A stretch of DNA of 64,000 nt from Lutraria lutraria (Eukaryota; Mollusca; Bivalvia; Venerida; Mactridae). The notes beneath the pieces were generated by a model. That model did no database searches. It saw nothing but the letters and a program-made list of their open reading frames with translations, and was not told the origin of the DNA. Numbering within the stretch: the first letter of the stretch is position 1; each line of letters opens with the position of its first letter. This document shows, piece after piece, positions 36,386 through 48,704 of the stretch. A program made the position numbers and the translations under genes. Location of the stretch: NCBI GenBank assembly GCA_964023205.1, contig OZ026840.1:29764064-29828063 (forward strand), written 5' to 3'.

Positions 36386-37179
36386 GTATACATGTTATGC
36401 AAATTGGTTAATCTTAAAATTTCCCTGGCAATACAGTGCACAATGAAGGCAATATGTACCTGGCAGCGAAAGGGTTAATTAGTGATACAGTAACGGATGC
36501 AGAGATTTTCATAATTGGCTAGTTCTATTTTAATAGTGAACAAGATGAAGCAATTCAAGCGCTATGAACATAAAGCTCTATATACCGTCAGTCCTGTGTT
36601 AACGACAACCTCTATATGTGAGTCACCTTGGGAACAAAGGCCAGTATTTTATATATCCATATTAGTTATTTAGAACAAAATGACTCCCGAATAAAGGCCA
36701 CATTTCAAAAAAGGTCACGAGATGTTTTTTTTCTGAAATGTGGCCTATGTTCACAGGGTTGCCTGTACTATACAAGGTGTTGGGTGATATTGGAAAGTTG
36801 TCAATGAGACGACAATTTACATTCTATGAATATAGAGTACTTATATTATATAAATGTAGAACAACACTTAGGTTTTATTCACAAAGTTTACAACGTAATG
36901 TTAATTCTGAATTAATTGTGATAATCATTAAATAGGTTCTAGTTTCCTATTGATACAGTTTGTTAGTCACATATAGATAGATATTAATTTCAAGCATAAG
37001 GCATAAATCCCAACAGTTTACAATACATGTATAATTGTACATTACAAGTATACATAATACAAAACCTAGTATGGATTTTTCTTCAAAGATTATAATAAAA
37101 AGCAGGAAGGGCAGTAATAAAGCAGTAATAACTTAAATGATGACTTATTTGAAAAAAGTAATACAAAATTAACTATATT
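36386..37179. other. Intergenic, nothing recognised
   Basis: AT-rich DNA between the 44-bp array and the LINE remnant. Confidence 0.5.
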
Positions 37180-37410
37180 GGTATAGGTATAGGGCGTCGT
37201 CACGTAATTGAAAGCCTTTATGAATATTTACCGAAAGTTTTTTATTCATAGTTTCATTTCCAGATGAGATTAGTTCGATGAATTTTGGTATATTCGATCT
37301 TTTCCAATAATATTTCCTGATGTATCTTTTTCGATTATTTGTGTATAGTTTAACATTCTAAAACAAAGTGAAATCCATCTTCAAGAGATTTACAAAATTT
37401 ACATTTCCTT
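37180..37410 (-). pseudogene. Non-LTR retrotransposon remnant (C-terminal end)
   Basis: On the minus strand, RKCKFCKSLEDGFHFVLEC is followed, after a stop and frameshift, by RYIRKYYWKRSNIPKFIELI and KGFQLRDDALYLYQ. This is the cysteine-rich region and tail that ends ORF2 of many invertebrate LINEs. The plus-strand fragment at 38808-39727 stops at the equivalent point, so both may derive from the same family. Broken by stops. Confidence 0.6.
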
Positions 37411-37628
37411 TCATTTTAGACTTATGTAACACACTATACAGTATTGGTATATTGAGTAATATTGTCCGTATAAAGATTGGTGTATGTTTGATTTATAACT
37501 AGATTGGCATTAAATGTCCGGAACGTACGCTGTAAACATCTTATCAATATCGGTCGCACGGTACGAGCCATGAGAACTGTAATATGATTTAACATGTGTT
37601 GATTACGTCTGAAACCTTTAGTGATAGA

Positions 37629-37653
37629 ATGAAGATTTCTAAACAGAAATTGG
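37629..37653 (+). CDS. Gene B exon 1 (signal peptide start)
   Basis: ATG AAG ATT TCT AAA CAG AAA TTG G, donor TTGG|GTAATA, phase 1. Joined to the next exon it gives MKISKQKLVLVAFVVLLHSK with Gly/Ala after it: basic n-region, hydrophobic core, small-residue cleavage site just before the first LU cysteines. Chosen because it supplies an in-phase ATG; other upstream starts cannot be excluded. Confidence 0.45.
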
Positions 37654-37966
37654 GTAATAAATTTTGTTCTTCATTGTTAAATGATGAATAGATATTTTTC
37701 AATTTTGTATCTTTACAGAACATAGTTCTTACTTCACAGAAGGTATTTGGGATAGTCAGTTAACGTGCTATATTGTCACATAATTATAAAGTACCGCTGG
37801 AGAGGAAATCTGTGTCAGTCAATCATATGGTGAAAAGATTCAGTACTTGTTTTATGAAGTTAAAACAATAATAAATATGAAGATTTCGAATTCATACACT
37901 AATGCCATGATTAGGTTTCAGATTTACGCATTGGTTTCAAATATGTACTTTTCTGTTATTTTTCAG

Positions 37967-38002
37967 TACTAGTTGCCTTCGTCGTGTTACTTCATTCAAA
38001 GG
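37967..38002 (+). CDS. Gene B exon 2 (signal peptide core)
   Basis: Acceptor TTATTTTTCAG, donor AAGG|GTATGT, phase 1-1. Encodes LVAFVVLLHSK. In its own frame no ATG lies upstream before a stop, so it must be spliced from an earlier exon. Confidence 0.6.
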
Positions 38003-38164
38003 GTATGTCAAGTACTAGTGCACTAGCTTTTTTATTATAATTACACTTTGTTTATTGCTTTTTTCTTAAACAGTAATTGCCCAGTGTTTGTATAGAAGAA
38101 TATTGAAAGAATGGCCTTCACTGAAATACATAATTGTACCATTGTATCAAGCTGTATCATCTAT

Positions 38165-38807
38165 GACTATACCGTGTTTGTTACATAAATAAATCGTGTT
38201 TGTTTTATAACACCGTATTTGTTGTATAACTACAACGGATTTGTTGTATTATAACACGATGTTTGTTGTATAACTAGACCATCTTTGTTGCTTTATTAAA
38301 CAGTGTTTTTATTTTACCGTGTTTGTTGTATTATTGCACCATGTTGGTTGTTTTATTACACCGTGTTTGTTGTATTATTATACCATGTTTGTTGTATTAT
38401 TACACCGTGTTTGTTGTTTTATTACACCGTGTTTGTTGTTTTATTACACCGTGTTTATTGTATTATTACACCGTGTTTTTGTATTATTACACCGTATTTG
38501 TTGTATTATTACACCGTGTTTGCTGTATTATTACACCGTGTTTGTTGTTTTATTACACCGTGTTTGTTGTTTTATTACACCGTGTTTATTGTATTATTAC
38601 ACCGTGTTTTTGTATTATTACACCGTATTTGTTGTATTATTACACCGTGTTTGCTGTATTATTACACCGTGTTTGTTGTATTATTACACCGTGTTTGCTG
38701 TATTATTAAACCGTGTTTGTTGTATTATTACACCGTGTTTGTTGTATTATTACACCGTGTTTGTTGTATTATTACTCCGTGTTTGTTGTATTATTACTCC
38801 GTATTTG
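38165..38807. repeat. 22-bp minisatellite, 5' block
   Basis: Unit TGTTTGTTGTATTATTACAC + CG with variants; degenerate at its left end, regular from 38320. Because 22 is not a multiple of 3 and the unit has no plus-strand stop, all three plus frames stay open, giving spurious ORFs up to 214 codons rich in Tyr, Val, Cys and Leu. Intron of gene B. Confidence 0.95.
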
Positions 38808-39727
38808 TTGTATTGGGGTATTGAAGTAAATATGAATAAAACTGTAGTCATGGTCTGTAAAAAAGTTAACAGGCCCGATAAAATATATTTATATTATAAT
38901 AATGTTCTCTTACATGTTGTGTCACGGTTTACTTATTTGGGTGTAACCTTGACATCAAATTGATGTTTTTTACAAGCCCAAAAATCATTATCTCAACAAG
39001 CTACTAGAGCTCTGTTCTCATTATATAGTATGTTTGAATCGGTGATTCTCAATATTAAAGAAAAAAACAAAGTTGTTTGATTCAATGATAACACTAACTT
39101 TAGGCTATGGATCGGAAATATGGGGCTTTCATAAAGGTCCTGGTATAGAACGTATTCGTTTAAAATATCTTAAACCAATTAGCTGGAGTACGCCAACAAA
39201 CTAGTAATCACTTCCTATACGGTGAATTTGCCAGATATCCTTTTATTATAATGAGAAAAATACGAATAATAAAATACTGGTTCCGAATTATAAACAATAG
39301 TATTTCTTTAATGTTTAAACTTTATAATATGCATAATATACAAGGTAATCGGATAAATAAATGGTCATTATCTGTAAATGAATTACTTAATAATCTTGGC
39401 TTCTCGTATCTAATTGGTGATGTGACTGTAACAAACTCACAAACCAATAGTATGGTGAGATGTATACATGACCAGTATTTACAACAATGGTTTTCTAATG
39501 TTACAGAATCACCAAGGTTTGAGAGTTATAGAATTTTCAAATCAGAGTACACTTTTGAATATTATTTCAGCTGTATTAAAATAGATAAGTATCGAATTGC
39601 TTTAGGGAGATTTCAGTGTTCTGCTCATCGATTAAATATCGAGGAAGGTTGCAGAAATATCCCTAGAGATCAGAGAATTTGTAATAAATGTGCTATGAAT
39701 GTCATAGAAACTGAGTATCATTCTTTA
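38808..39727 (+). pseudogene. LINE reverse-transcriptase fragment between two minisatellite blocks
   Basis: Plus-strand pieces WGIEVNMNKTVVMVCKK, SRFTYLGVTLTSN, TLGYGSEIWGFHKG, MRKIRIIKYWFRII and RICNKCAMNVIETEYHSLL match in order the end of the RT domain and the C-terminal cysteine region of invertebrate non-LTR retrotransposons. Frames shift and stops occur (after TSN, and between pieces), so it is dead. Both edges run straight into 22-bp repeat units without a visible target duplication or tail. Confidence 0.75.
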
Positions 39728-40215
39728 CTTCACCGTGTTTGTTGTATAACTACACCATATTGTTGTATAACTACACCATGTTTGTTGTATAACTACACCG
39801 TATTTGTTGTATTACTACACCGTGTTTGTTGTATTATTACAATATATTGTTGTATGACTACACCATAGTGTTGTGTAACTACACCGTGTTTGTTGTATTA
39901 TTACAATATATTGTTGTATGACTACACCATAGTGTTGTATTACTACACCGTGTTTGTTGTATTATTACAATATATTGTTGTATGACTACACCATAGTGTT
40001 GTGTAACTACACCGTGTTTGTTGTATTACTACACCGTGTTTGTTGTATTATTACAATATATTGTTGTATGACTACACCATAGTGTTGTGTAACTACACCG
40101 TGTTTGTTGAATTACTACACCGTGTTTGTTGTATAACTACACCGTGTTTGTTGTATTAGTTCACCGTATTTGTTGTATAACTACACCGTGTTTGTTGCAT
40201 TATAGCACCGGTTAT
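39728..40215. repeat. 22-bp minisatellite, 3' block
   Basis: Same unit family as 38165-38807, with extra variants (TTACAATATATTGTTGTATG and CTACACCATAGTGTTGTGTAA) that form a longer higher-order period of roughly 65 bp. Confidence 0.9.
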
Positions 40216-40315
40216 TTATCATTTCTTTATAGTAATTGTATTGTTACAGCGTGTTCGGTGACGTATCACCCTATCATTGATGTCTTGTTGCACAGTTTTT
40301 ATTGTATCATTTCAG

Positions 40316-40401
40316 CTGTTGAGTGTATTAGTTGTTTACGATGCCAAAATATCAGAGATCCCAGTCAGTGTGGAAACGTTGTACAATGTCCGGCTGGTAC
40401 T
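40316..40401 (+). CDS. Gene B exon 3, LU1 part 1
   Basis: Acceptor GTATCATTTCAG, donor TACT|GTAAGT, phases 1 to 0. Encodes VECISCLRCQNIRDPSQCG and VVQCPAGT. Aligns with gene A exon 2 and adds one cysteine (VEC) in front. Confidence 0.8.
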
Positions 40402-41010
40402 GTAAGTTGACAAATACTCTGTTGCAATCGTAACTACTCGGTCATTCCCGGAAATTACCGTCACTGAAAATGCGCATTTCTTTGGATAAGCCAATTTAGT
40501 CCCGTACAACAAAAATGACGGCCATTATTATCTTTTAGTATGCCTTCACTGGTAGTGTGGCGAGTTTCAACAACCAATGAAATGCTAACAATATTAATAA
40601 TTCCATATAGTACAGACTTTATATACATGTAAATACATGAATCCAATATTGCTGAGTTTTGTCTGCATAAGCTGACTTAAATCTACTCGTAATGTGTAAT
40701 AATGTTATTTTGTACGACAGGTCGTATTTTACTCGTAGTGTATAATTATGTTACAGGATAATGTACGACATGCCATATTTTCGTGTATTAACACGTTAAA
40801 TTTTACGGCAGGTCATATTTTCGTGCATTAGTACGTTAAATTTTACGACAGGTCATATTTTAGTGTAAGTTTACTAAACAATGTTGGACAGGTCTTTTTT
40901 CGCTTGGGTTAAACATCGCACTTGCAGCCAGGGTCATTTAACGGTCTTCTATCTATGTCGCCCGAAAATGTAACAATGCAACAATGCAAAAATGTAACTA
41001 TGTAACAATG

Positions 41011-41413
41011 CAATGTGTACACTACGGTAGCGCTACGCACTGACCTGTGTTATTCTGCTCGGGGCATTATAGGTATTTGCAGGAACTACTTACAAAATGG
41101 AAGTTATAAACAATAACATAACGTGACGTCACCGTATGGTACACATTGGAGCCATGCGTACTTCAACATTGCGTTTCATTAAATAATTAGTGTTATTGAC
41201 AAAAGCACAAGAATAGAAATGGTATAACGTATTCATTTTACACAAATAAACACATTTTGTTAATAACATATAATCAATTTGATTGTTTGACATTTTTTAT
41301 CCTTCCGCGTCACTATACTTTTAGCGTATGTATAACTATCCAAATGTGGATAGTAATCTGTTCTATTTATAGAGGTTAGACAAACGTAGTGATGTCACGC
41401 TATGTATAGAACG
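41011..41413 (-). mobile_element. 403-bp mobile element, independent insertion
   Basis: Third copy of the element at 10791-11193, also 403 bp, from CAATGTGTACACTACGG to ATGTATAGAACG. Flanked by TGTAACAATG at 41001-41010 and 41414-41423. The target lies in a short AATGTAACAATGC simple repeat, so the duplication is slightly ambiguous. One TGACGTCA is intact, the other reads TGATGTCA. Intron of gene B. Confidence 0.75.
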
Positions 41414-41439
41414 TGTAACAATGCGAAAAAGTCGACTTT

Positions 41440-41498
41440 GTCGTGTTTTCGCTTTTTGCCATTTTCGCTTTTTTGTGGCGAAAAAGCGAAGATACGAC
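41440..41498. repeat. Hairpin of about 21 bp stem
   Basis: GTCGTGTTTTCGCTTTTTGCC pairs with GGCGAAAAAGCGAAGATACG plus AC across a 16-base loop, one bulge or mismatch. The loop repeats the TTTCGCTTTTT motif. Confidence 0.7.
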
Positions 41499-41509
41499 AT
41501 GGCATAAAT

Positions 41510-41740
41510 CAGCGAACATACTTTTTGAATTCAGTAATACAGAACAATAAATAAAATGATAGTGAAATATAAGAAATATATTTTATTTGCTGTGAAACAA
41601 TATACAGTAGTTACATAATGCCTTTCTTTAGCCACATCTCGTAAACATGTTGTCAGATAGTTTTTTTATTGTTTGCAACATCATTGAAAAAATAATGTGC
41701 TACATATTGTATGTACGTAGTGATAAAAAAAGAAAATTCC
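41510..41740 (+). repeat. Dispersed repeat, copy 1
   Basis: Shares TATAAGAAATATATT, CTTTCTTTAGCC, CGTAAACATGTTGTCA and a following run with 56760-56975 (downstream of the gene C exons). Family unknown. Confidence 0.6.
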
Positions 41741-41869
41741 AAGTATTGCAAGTAAAAGTCAGTTTCACTGATAAGACATCTTTCTAGGTAAAATAAGACC
41801 TACTTGAATTTCAACATCCAAAAATGCTAATGGAACTTCAAGCTAGGTGGGTAGCTTCCTTACATGTGG

Positions 41870-41965
41870 AATGTTTGTTCCGGGTGGGATTCGGGCTAAA
41901 AGCGGTTAAAGGAGCTAGTGATTATACATAGAAGACCACTCAACCATGGAGGCCCCTCAGATCCT
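41870..41965 (-). repeat. tRNA-derived SINE, family 2
   Basis: Inverted copy of the family at 28658-28800: GGGGCCTCCATGGTTGAGTG and CCCGAATCCCACCCGGAAC on the minus strand. Confidence 0.5.
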
Positions 41966-42389
41966 ATTTAATGCATACACACATCACATGAATACTACAA
42001 GTCTATAATTACATATCGTCGTCGCCTTAGAATTAAAAAGACCCATCTTACTCTTTCATACCTGTCAGATAGGCATTTTCAATCCTAAGGTGACGATATT
42101 TCAACGTATACACATTTTGTATTGTCCGGTATGTCTTGGTTTTCACCAAAGACCTATACTATACGTATGTGTAGTATAATTATGTCCTTGCTTTCACAAA
42201 TAAAAAATATGACGAATAAAATACAAGAGTAATAATTATTGATCTTCATACTACTCACAAGACATGTATCTGTAAGATATCGATTAAAACTTGGAATCAA
42301 TTAAATAAGATACAAAAAAATGTTGACATTAAAATAACGAGTTATCATCACTCGACAGTTTCGACTCATTATTCATTTATTTCTTTTAG

Positions 42390-42461
42390 ACATGTTACAT
42401 AGAGAGTGTAATGACACCCAGCTCCCAACAGGAGTATAACTTAGGCTGTAAAGAAATACAG
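42390..42461 (+). CDS. Gene B exon 4, LU1 part 2
   Basis: Acceptor TTTCTTTTAG, donor ACAG|GTAAAT, 24 codons, phase 0-0. Begins TCYIESVMTPSS and ends YNLGCKEIQ; same size and cysteine placement as gene A exon 3. Confidence 0.8.
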
Positions 42462-42554
42462 GTAAATACCAATCACTTAATAACTAATTAAATAAAACAA
42501 ATGTACGCTAGATATTGTTTTGTCTTGATATGCAATGCATATATAACATATGAC

Positions 42555-43325
42555 AGTTAACAGACCACACTATCACACTACATCACCAGTAACAAACTAT
42601 ATACTATCACACTACATTGCCAATAACAAACTATATGTTATCACACTACATTACCAGTAACAAACTATATACTATCACACTACATTACCAGTAACAAACT
42701 ATATACTATCACACTACATTACCAGTAACAAACTATATACTATCACACTACATTACCAGTAACAAACTATATGTTATCACACTACATTACCAGTAACAAA
42801 CTATATACTATCACACCACATTACCAGTAACAAACTATATGTTATCACACTACATTACCAGTAACAAACCATATACTATTACACTACCTTACCAGTAACA
42901 AACTATATGTTATCACACTACATCACCAGTAACAAACTATATACTATCACACTACATTACCAGTAACAAACTATATACTATTACACTACATTACCAGTAA
43001 CAAACTATATACTATCACACTACCTTACCAGCAACAAATTACATACTATCACAGTACATTACCAGTAACAAACTATATACTATCACACTGCATTACCAGT
43101 AACAAACTATATACTATTACACTACATTACCAGTAACCAACTATATACTATTACACTACCTTACCAGTAACAAACTATATACTATCACACTACCTTACCA
43201 GTAACAAACTATATACTATTACACTACCTTACCAGTAACAAACTATATACTATTACACTACATTACCAGTAACAAACTATATACTATTACACTACATTAC
43301 CAGTAACAAACTATTGCACTACTTT
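42555..43325. repeat. 34-bp minisatellite, about 22 units
   Basis: Unit CTATATACTATCACACTACA + TTACCAGTAACAAA with T/C and A/C variants (ATGTTATC, CTACCTTA). Starts 95 bases after the LU1 exon 42390-42461. Intron of gene B. Confidence 0.95.
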
Positions 43326-43362
43326 ACCAGTATATAAATAACACATAGCTTTGTGGGCAACT

Positions 43363-43447
43363 GTAAAAATGTCAGCCTGAGGAAAGTACTGTTACCCAAG
43401 GCCGAAGGCTGAGGGTAACAGTACTTTCCGAGGGCTTACATTTTTAC
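43363..43447. repeat. 35-bp hairpin
   Basis: 43363-43397 (GTAAAAATGTCAGCC ... GTACTGTTACCC) is inverted at 43413-43447 with few mismatches around the loop AAGGCCGAAGGCTGA. Further AGTATTTTTTTACTGTAACA copies follow at 43575-43640. Probably a foldback MITE. Confidence 0.75.
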
Positions 43448-43898
43448 TGTAAGTAAACTCACTTTGTTAGTAATGTTAATTTCCCGTAGGCAAACAGGTA
43501 ACATCTTTTTTCTGTTACATACATGTACCTACCACGTGATTGGACATTTTTTACTGTCACTGGGTGATAGTAATTTTTTAACAGTATTTTTTTACTGTAA
43601 CAAGGTAAAAGTAAATTTCTGACAGTATTTTTTTAAATATATGTTGTCTGTGATATTTCAAGGTCAGCTTATAATATTAAAGAATTCAGTTTGTGTAATG
43701 CAAGTTGTAATTTACTTTCGGAACTGTTATGAAACATCGTGTATACACAGTTCGATCATTTAATATTTGCTATTTTACATAATTATTTGCTGTTTTACAC
43801 TCTAAGGTGTTTTACATATATTTGTATGCTTGAAAATGAAAAGTGCACTTGATTGATGACCCAACAAATCATGGAAGTAAGACTTGTTGTTTTGTTGA

Positions 43899-44095
43899 CT
43901 GTATTTTCATTTATTTTCGTTGGGCCCAATTTTCGTGGGTTTTACTAAATTGGCTGTTTCGTTGGGACATAAATTTGTGGATTTTTATTTTTTAATAAAA
44001 TGCCTTATCTCTGCATTTAAACTCATGAGGATTTGATTTCATGGATGAACAGACCCACGAAATTAAATCCCCAAAGAAAATTAATGATTCCACAG
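43899..44095. mobile_element. TA-type MITE (GGAATCATTAATTTTCG family), degraded
   Basis: Left end CTGTATTTTCATTTATTTTCG, right end AAATTAATGATTCCACAG, then TA. Same family as 50988-51170, left end more decayed. Confidence 0.65.
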
Positions 44096-44178
44096 TATTT
44101 TCTACTCTTGACATAGTGTTCAATTAATTTTGAATCTCTGATAATATCAATATCGACATTATAATGCATCAAATACAG

Positions 44179-44305
44179 TTATGCAAACTCCAAGAGTGCA
44201 GAAAAGATGTTTATGGTGGAACCGACAACAAGACAAAAGCTAATGGAGATATAAGTGTGTGTGATGAATGTTGTTACAATAACAGTTGTAATTTTGAAGG
44301 CTGTG
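44179..44305 (+). CDS. Gene B exon 5, LU1 end (CC motif)
   Basis: Acceptor AAATACAG, phases 0 to 1. Begins LCKLQECRKDVYGG and ends SVCDECCYNNSCNFEGC, the LU terminus. It covers in one exon what gene A splits into exons 4 and 5. The donor is the weak point: GTG|GTTTCA gives the needed phase 1 (TGT|GGTTTC would not); a strong GTAACA 20 bases later gives phase 2 and does not fit. Confidence 0.65.
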
Positions 44306-44694
44306 GTTTCAAAAACAACAGTGGGTAACATTAATATTATTGACATACGGTGCAACCTCTTGTTGCTCAGAATGTGCTGCTCGATCAAGAGATCGAGGGT
44401 CACTCTGAAGAGGTTGTACTATATTTGTGAATTCATTAAAGATATATGAGTGATTTGCCTTTACATTTTGTGTATGAACAAATGAGAGTTTCTTGTGAAA
44501 AGATTCTACATTTATAAATTATAAGACATTATTAAAACTATTCTAGTTCAAGATTGTATGTGTATATTTCATATCCAGAAACATTGAGAATTTAACTCGA
44601 TCAATAGGAATGAATACACTATATACATACGAGTATGTCTATATGCATAACCATCGTGGGAATACCTTAATTAAATCATAATAAATGCACTATA

Positions 44695-44812
44695 CAGTGT
44701 AACTTCATCAAAGCAACACCATTTTTATGCGAAAATTCATTGATGTTGTTGAAGGGAGGTTATTGCTCAAGAGAGGGCCGCTCTGGAGAGGTTGTATTGC
44801 ATTTATTACACA
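44695..44812. repeat. MITE fragment of the CAACCTCT family
   Basis: GTGTAACTTCATCAAAGCAACACC on the left and CTGGAGAGGTTGTATTGC on the right with TGTTGAAGGGAGGTTATTGC inside. A further piece lies at 44345-44425. Confidence 0.5.
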
Positions 44813-44878
44813 AATATATCTTAACAGTTTATCTTAATTAATGCATTTAAAACATTATATTTATATGATTGCTGACAG

Positions 44879-44970
44879 AATCGACAGTTACAAAATGTTA
44901 CAGCTGCACGAATGTGTACCAAGGAGGCAGACTTTGTACTAATACAGAAACGTGTGATTTAAATTATCAG
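44879..44970 (+). CDS. Gene B exon 6, LU2 part 1
   Basis: Acceptor TTGCTGACAG, donor ATCAG|GTAAGT, phases 1 to 0. Encodes STVTKCYSCTNVYQGGRLC and TNTETCDLNYQ, the start of a second LU domain. Confidence 0.75.
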
Positions 44971-45418
44971 GTAAGTAATGTTACTTACACTACATTTTGT
45001 ACCATATTTTGATACATATGCATAAATGTCACTCGCATAACTGTCACTTTCATGTGACCAAAGTACTACGTTTTTTCTGCATTCGTCATGTAAATGTTAA
45101 CATATAGAACTAATGTTTGATTAATGTTTTACTCATTACTCAGGTAACAGAATTATATGCACAGAATAATGGTTTAGTACTGAAGTCACCATTGTTATGT
45201 AAATCTCTTTCTTAGAATCGCACGTTTCGCGTGTTTTGGTACGAAAAGGGAACCCTTGTAACGTTTTCGTGACGTTTACTACATTCTATATGGCGATTTA
45301 TATACTGATGTATACATTTCTGAATCTATAATCATCTATGATGTTTTATATAATTGCTGATGCATGCACATTTATGTATTTTATAACTTTAAACTTTGAA
45401 GTCTTTGTGACGTTTTTA

Positions 45419-48316
45419 TTTACATTGTCCTGATGCATACATTTTATAACCACGACGTTTTTTATACTGATGCATACATTTTATAACCACGACGTTTTTT
45501 ATACTGATGCATACATTCTATAACCACGACGTTTTTTATACTGATGCATACATTTTATAACCACGACGTTTTTTATACTGATGCATACATTTATAACCAC
45601 GACGTTTTTTATACTGATGCATACATTTATAACCACGACGTTTTTTATACTGATGCATACATTCTATAACCACGACGTTTTTTATACTGATGCATACATT
45701 TTATAACCACGACGTTTTTTATACTGATGCATACATTTATAACCACGACGTTTTTTATACTGATGCATACATTTATAACCACGACGTTTATTTATACTAA
45801 TGCATACATTTATAACCACGACGTTTTTTATACGAATGCATACATTTATAACCACGACGTTTATTTATACTAATGCATACATTTATAACCACGACGTTTT
45901 TTATACTGATGCATACATTTATAACCACGACGTTTATTTATACTAATGCATACATTTATAACCACGACGTTTTTTATACGAATGCATACATTCTATAACC
46001 ACGACGTTTTTTATACTGATGCATACATTTTATAACCTATATACAGTCTGTGTGATGTTTTTATACTGATGCATACATTTTATAATCACGACGTTTTTTA
46101 TACTGATGCATACATTTTATAACCACGACGTTTTTTATACTGATGCATACATTTTATAACCACGACGTTTTTTATACTGATGCATACATTTTATAACCAC
46201 GACGTTTTTTATACTGATGCATACATTTTATAACCACGACGTTTTTTATACTGATGCATACATTTTATAACCACGACGTTTTTTATACTGATGCATACAT
46301 TTTATAACCACGACGTTTGTTATACTGATGCATACATTCTATAACCACGACGTTTTTTATACTGATGCATACATTCTATAACCACGACGTTTTTTATACT
46401 GATGCATACATTTTATAACCTATATATAGTCTGTGTGACGTTTTTTTTACTGATGCATACATTTTATAACCACGACGTTTTTTATACTGATGCTTACATT
46501 TTATAACCACGACGTTTTTTATACTGATGCATACAATTTATAACCACGACGCTTTTTATACTGATGCATACATTTTATAACCACGACGTTTTTTATACTG
46601 AAGCATACATTCTATAACCACTACGTTTTTTATACTGATGCATACATTTATAACCACGACGTTATTTTATACTGATGCATACATTTATAACCACGACGTT
46701 TTTTATACTGATGCATACATTTATAACCACGACGTTTTTTTTATACTGATGCATATATTTTATAACCTATATAGAGTCTGTGTGACGTTTTTTATACTGA
46801 TGCATACATTTATAACCACGACGTTTTTTATACTGATGCATACATTTATAACCACAACTTTTTTTATACTGATGCATACATTTTATAACCACGACGTTTT
46901 TTATACTGATGCATACATTTTATAACCTATATACAGTCTGTGGGACGTTTTTTTTACTCATGCATACATTTATAACCACGACGTTTTTTATACTGATGCA
47001 TACATTTTATAACCACGACGTTTTTTATACTGATGCATACATTTTATAACCACGACGTTTTTTATACTGATGCATACATTCTATAACCACGACGTTTTTT
47101 ATACTGATGCATACATTTTATAACCACGACGTTTTTTATACTGATGCATACATTTTATAACAACGACGTTTTTTTATACTGATGCATACATTTATAACCA
47201 CGACGTTTTTTATACTGATGCATACATTTATAACCACGACTTTGTTATACTGATGCATATATTTTATAACCACGACGTTTTTTATACTGATGCATACATT
47301 TATAACCACGACGTTTTTTATACTGATGCATATATTTTATAACCTATATATAGTCTGTGTGACGTTTTTAATACTGATGCATACATTTATAACCACGACG
47401 TTTTTTATACTGATGCATACATTAATACCACGACGTTTTTTATACTGATGCATACATTCTATAACCACGACGTTTTTTATACTGATGCATACATTTTATA
47501 ACCACGACGTTTTTTATACTGATGCATACATTTATAACCACGACGTTTTTTATACTGATGCATACATTAATACCACGACGTTTTTTATACTGATGCATAC
47601 ATTCTATAACCACGACGTTTTTTATACTGATGCATACATTTTATAACCACGAAGTTTTTTATACTGATGCATACATTTATAACCACGACGTTTTTTATAC
47701 TGATGCATACATTTTATAACCACGACGTTTTTTATACTGATGCATACATTTATAACCACGACGTTTTTTATACTGATGCATACATTTTATAACCTATATA
47801 TAGTCTGTGTGACGTTTTTTATACTGATGCATACATTTATAACCACGACGTTTTTTATACTGATGCATACATTTTATAACCACGACGTTTTTTATACTGA
47901 TGCACACATTTTATAACCACGACGTTTTTTATACTGATGCATACATTTTATAACCACGACGTTTTTTATACTGATGCATACATTTTATAACCACGACGTT
48001 TTTTATACTGATGCATACATTTTATAACCTATAAGTAGTCTGTGTGACGTCTTTTATACTGATGTATGCATTTTATAACCTATATATAGTCTGTGTGACT
48101 TTTTTTATACTGATGCATACATTTTATAACCACGATGTTTTTATACTGATGTATACATTTTATAATCTATATATTGTCTGTGTGACGTTTTTTATATTGA
48201 TGCATACATTTTATAATCTATATATAGTCTGTGTGACGTTTTTTATACTGATGCATACATTTTATAATCTATATATAGTCTGTGTGACGTTTTTTAAACT
48301 GATGTATACATTCAGG
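45419..48316. repeat. 2.9-kb minisatellite, 35-37 and about 51-bp units
   Basis: Short unit ATAACCACGACGTTTTTTAT + ACTGATGCATACATTTT, about 75-80 copies. Interspersed longer units (near 46034, 46420, 46764, 46926, 47340, 47786, 48026 and then consecutively to 48316) have TATATATAGTCTGTGTG in place of one ACG. It fills most of the 5-kb intron between the two LU2 exons of gene B. Confidence 0.95.
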
Positions 48317-48704
48317 TAGTTGTATTTGAACAAATGCATCCATCGGTCTTTACGCCTGTTCTGCACCAATTTACCACTTATTCACGTCTTTCCGCCAATT
48401 TTCCGCCATTTTTCAAAATACTCGATCGGCAATGTCGAACTTTTTCCCATTAATTTAGCCTAATTACAAGACGATACATCAAAATTATTCATGCATGCTT
48501 AATCTCAAAGTACTAAACTATTACATTATACCATAAATATTTTCCGAAGATAAGCAATGATACGGCATAAATCAATAAAAGTTATACTATATGTACATTC
48601 TTTTCAATGCGACTGCGCATGCGCGCGTGGATAACGACAAATGTTTCGACCGGAGTTTTAGTTGCATCTACCGTTAATAAAACATACCCTATATACACAT
48701 TTTG

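Noticed and set aside
29734..38002. One continuous gene joining the MAM of gene A to the LU of gene B
   Set aside because: Phases would allow it, but a conserved stop exon with AATAAA follows gene A, and exons at 37629/37967 form a typical signal peptide right before the LU of gene B.
38303..38963. Frames of 128-214 codons rich in CIITPCLLYYYTVF repeats as a real membrane protein
   Set aside because: They are the translation of a 22-bp DNA repeat, open in all three plus frames, and run into a dead LINE fragment.
46638..48319. Frames with MHTFITTTFFIL-type repeats
   Set aside because: Translation of the 35-51 bp minisatellite; repeat length alone explains the open frames.
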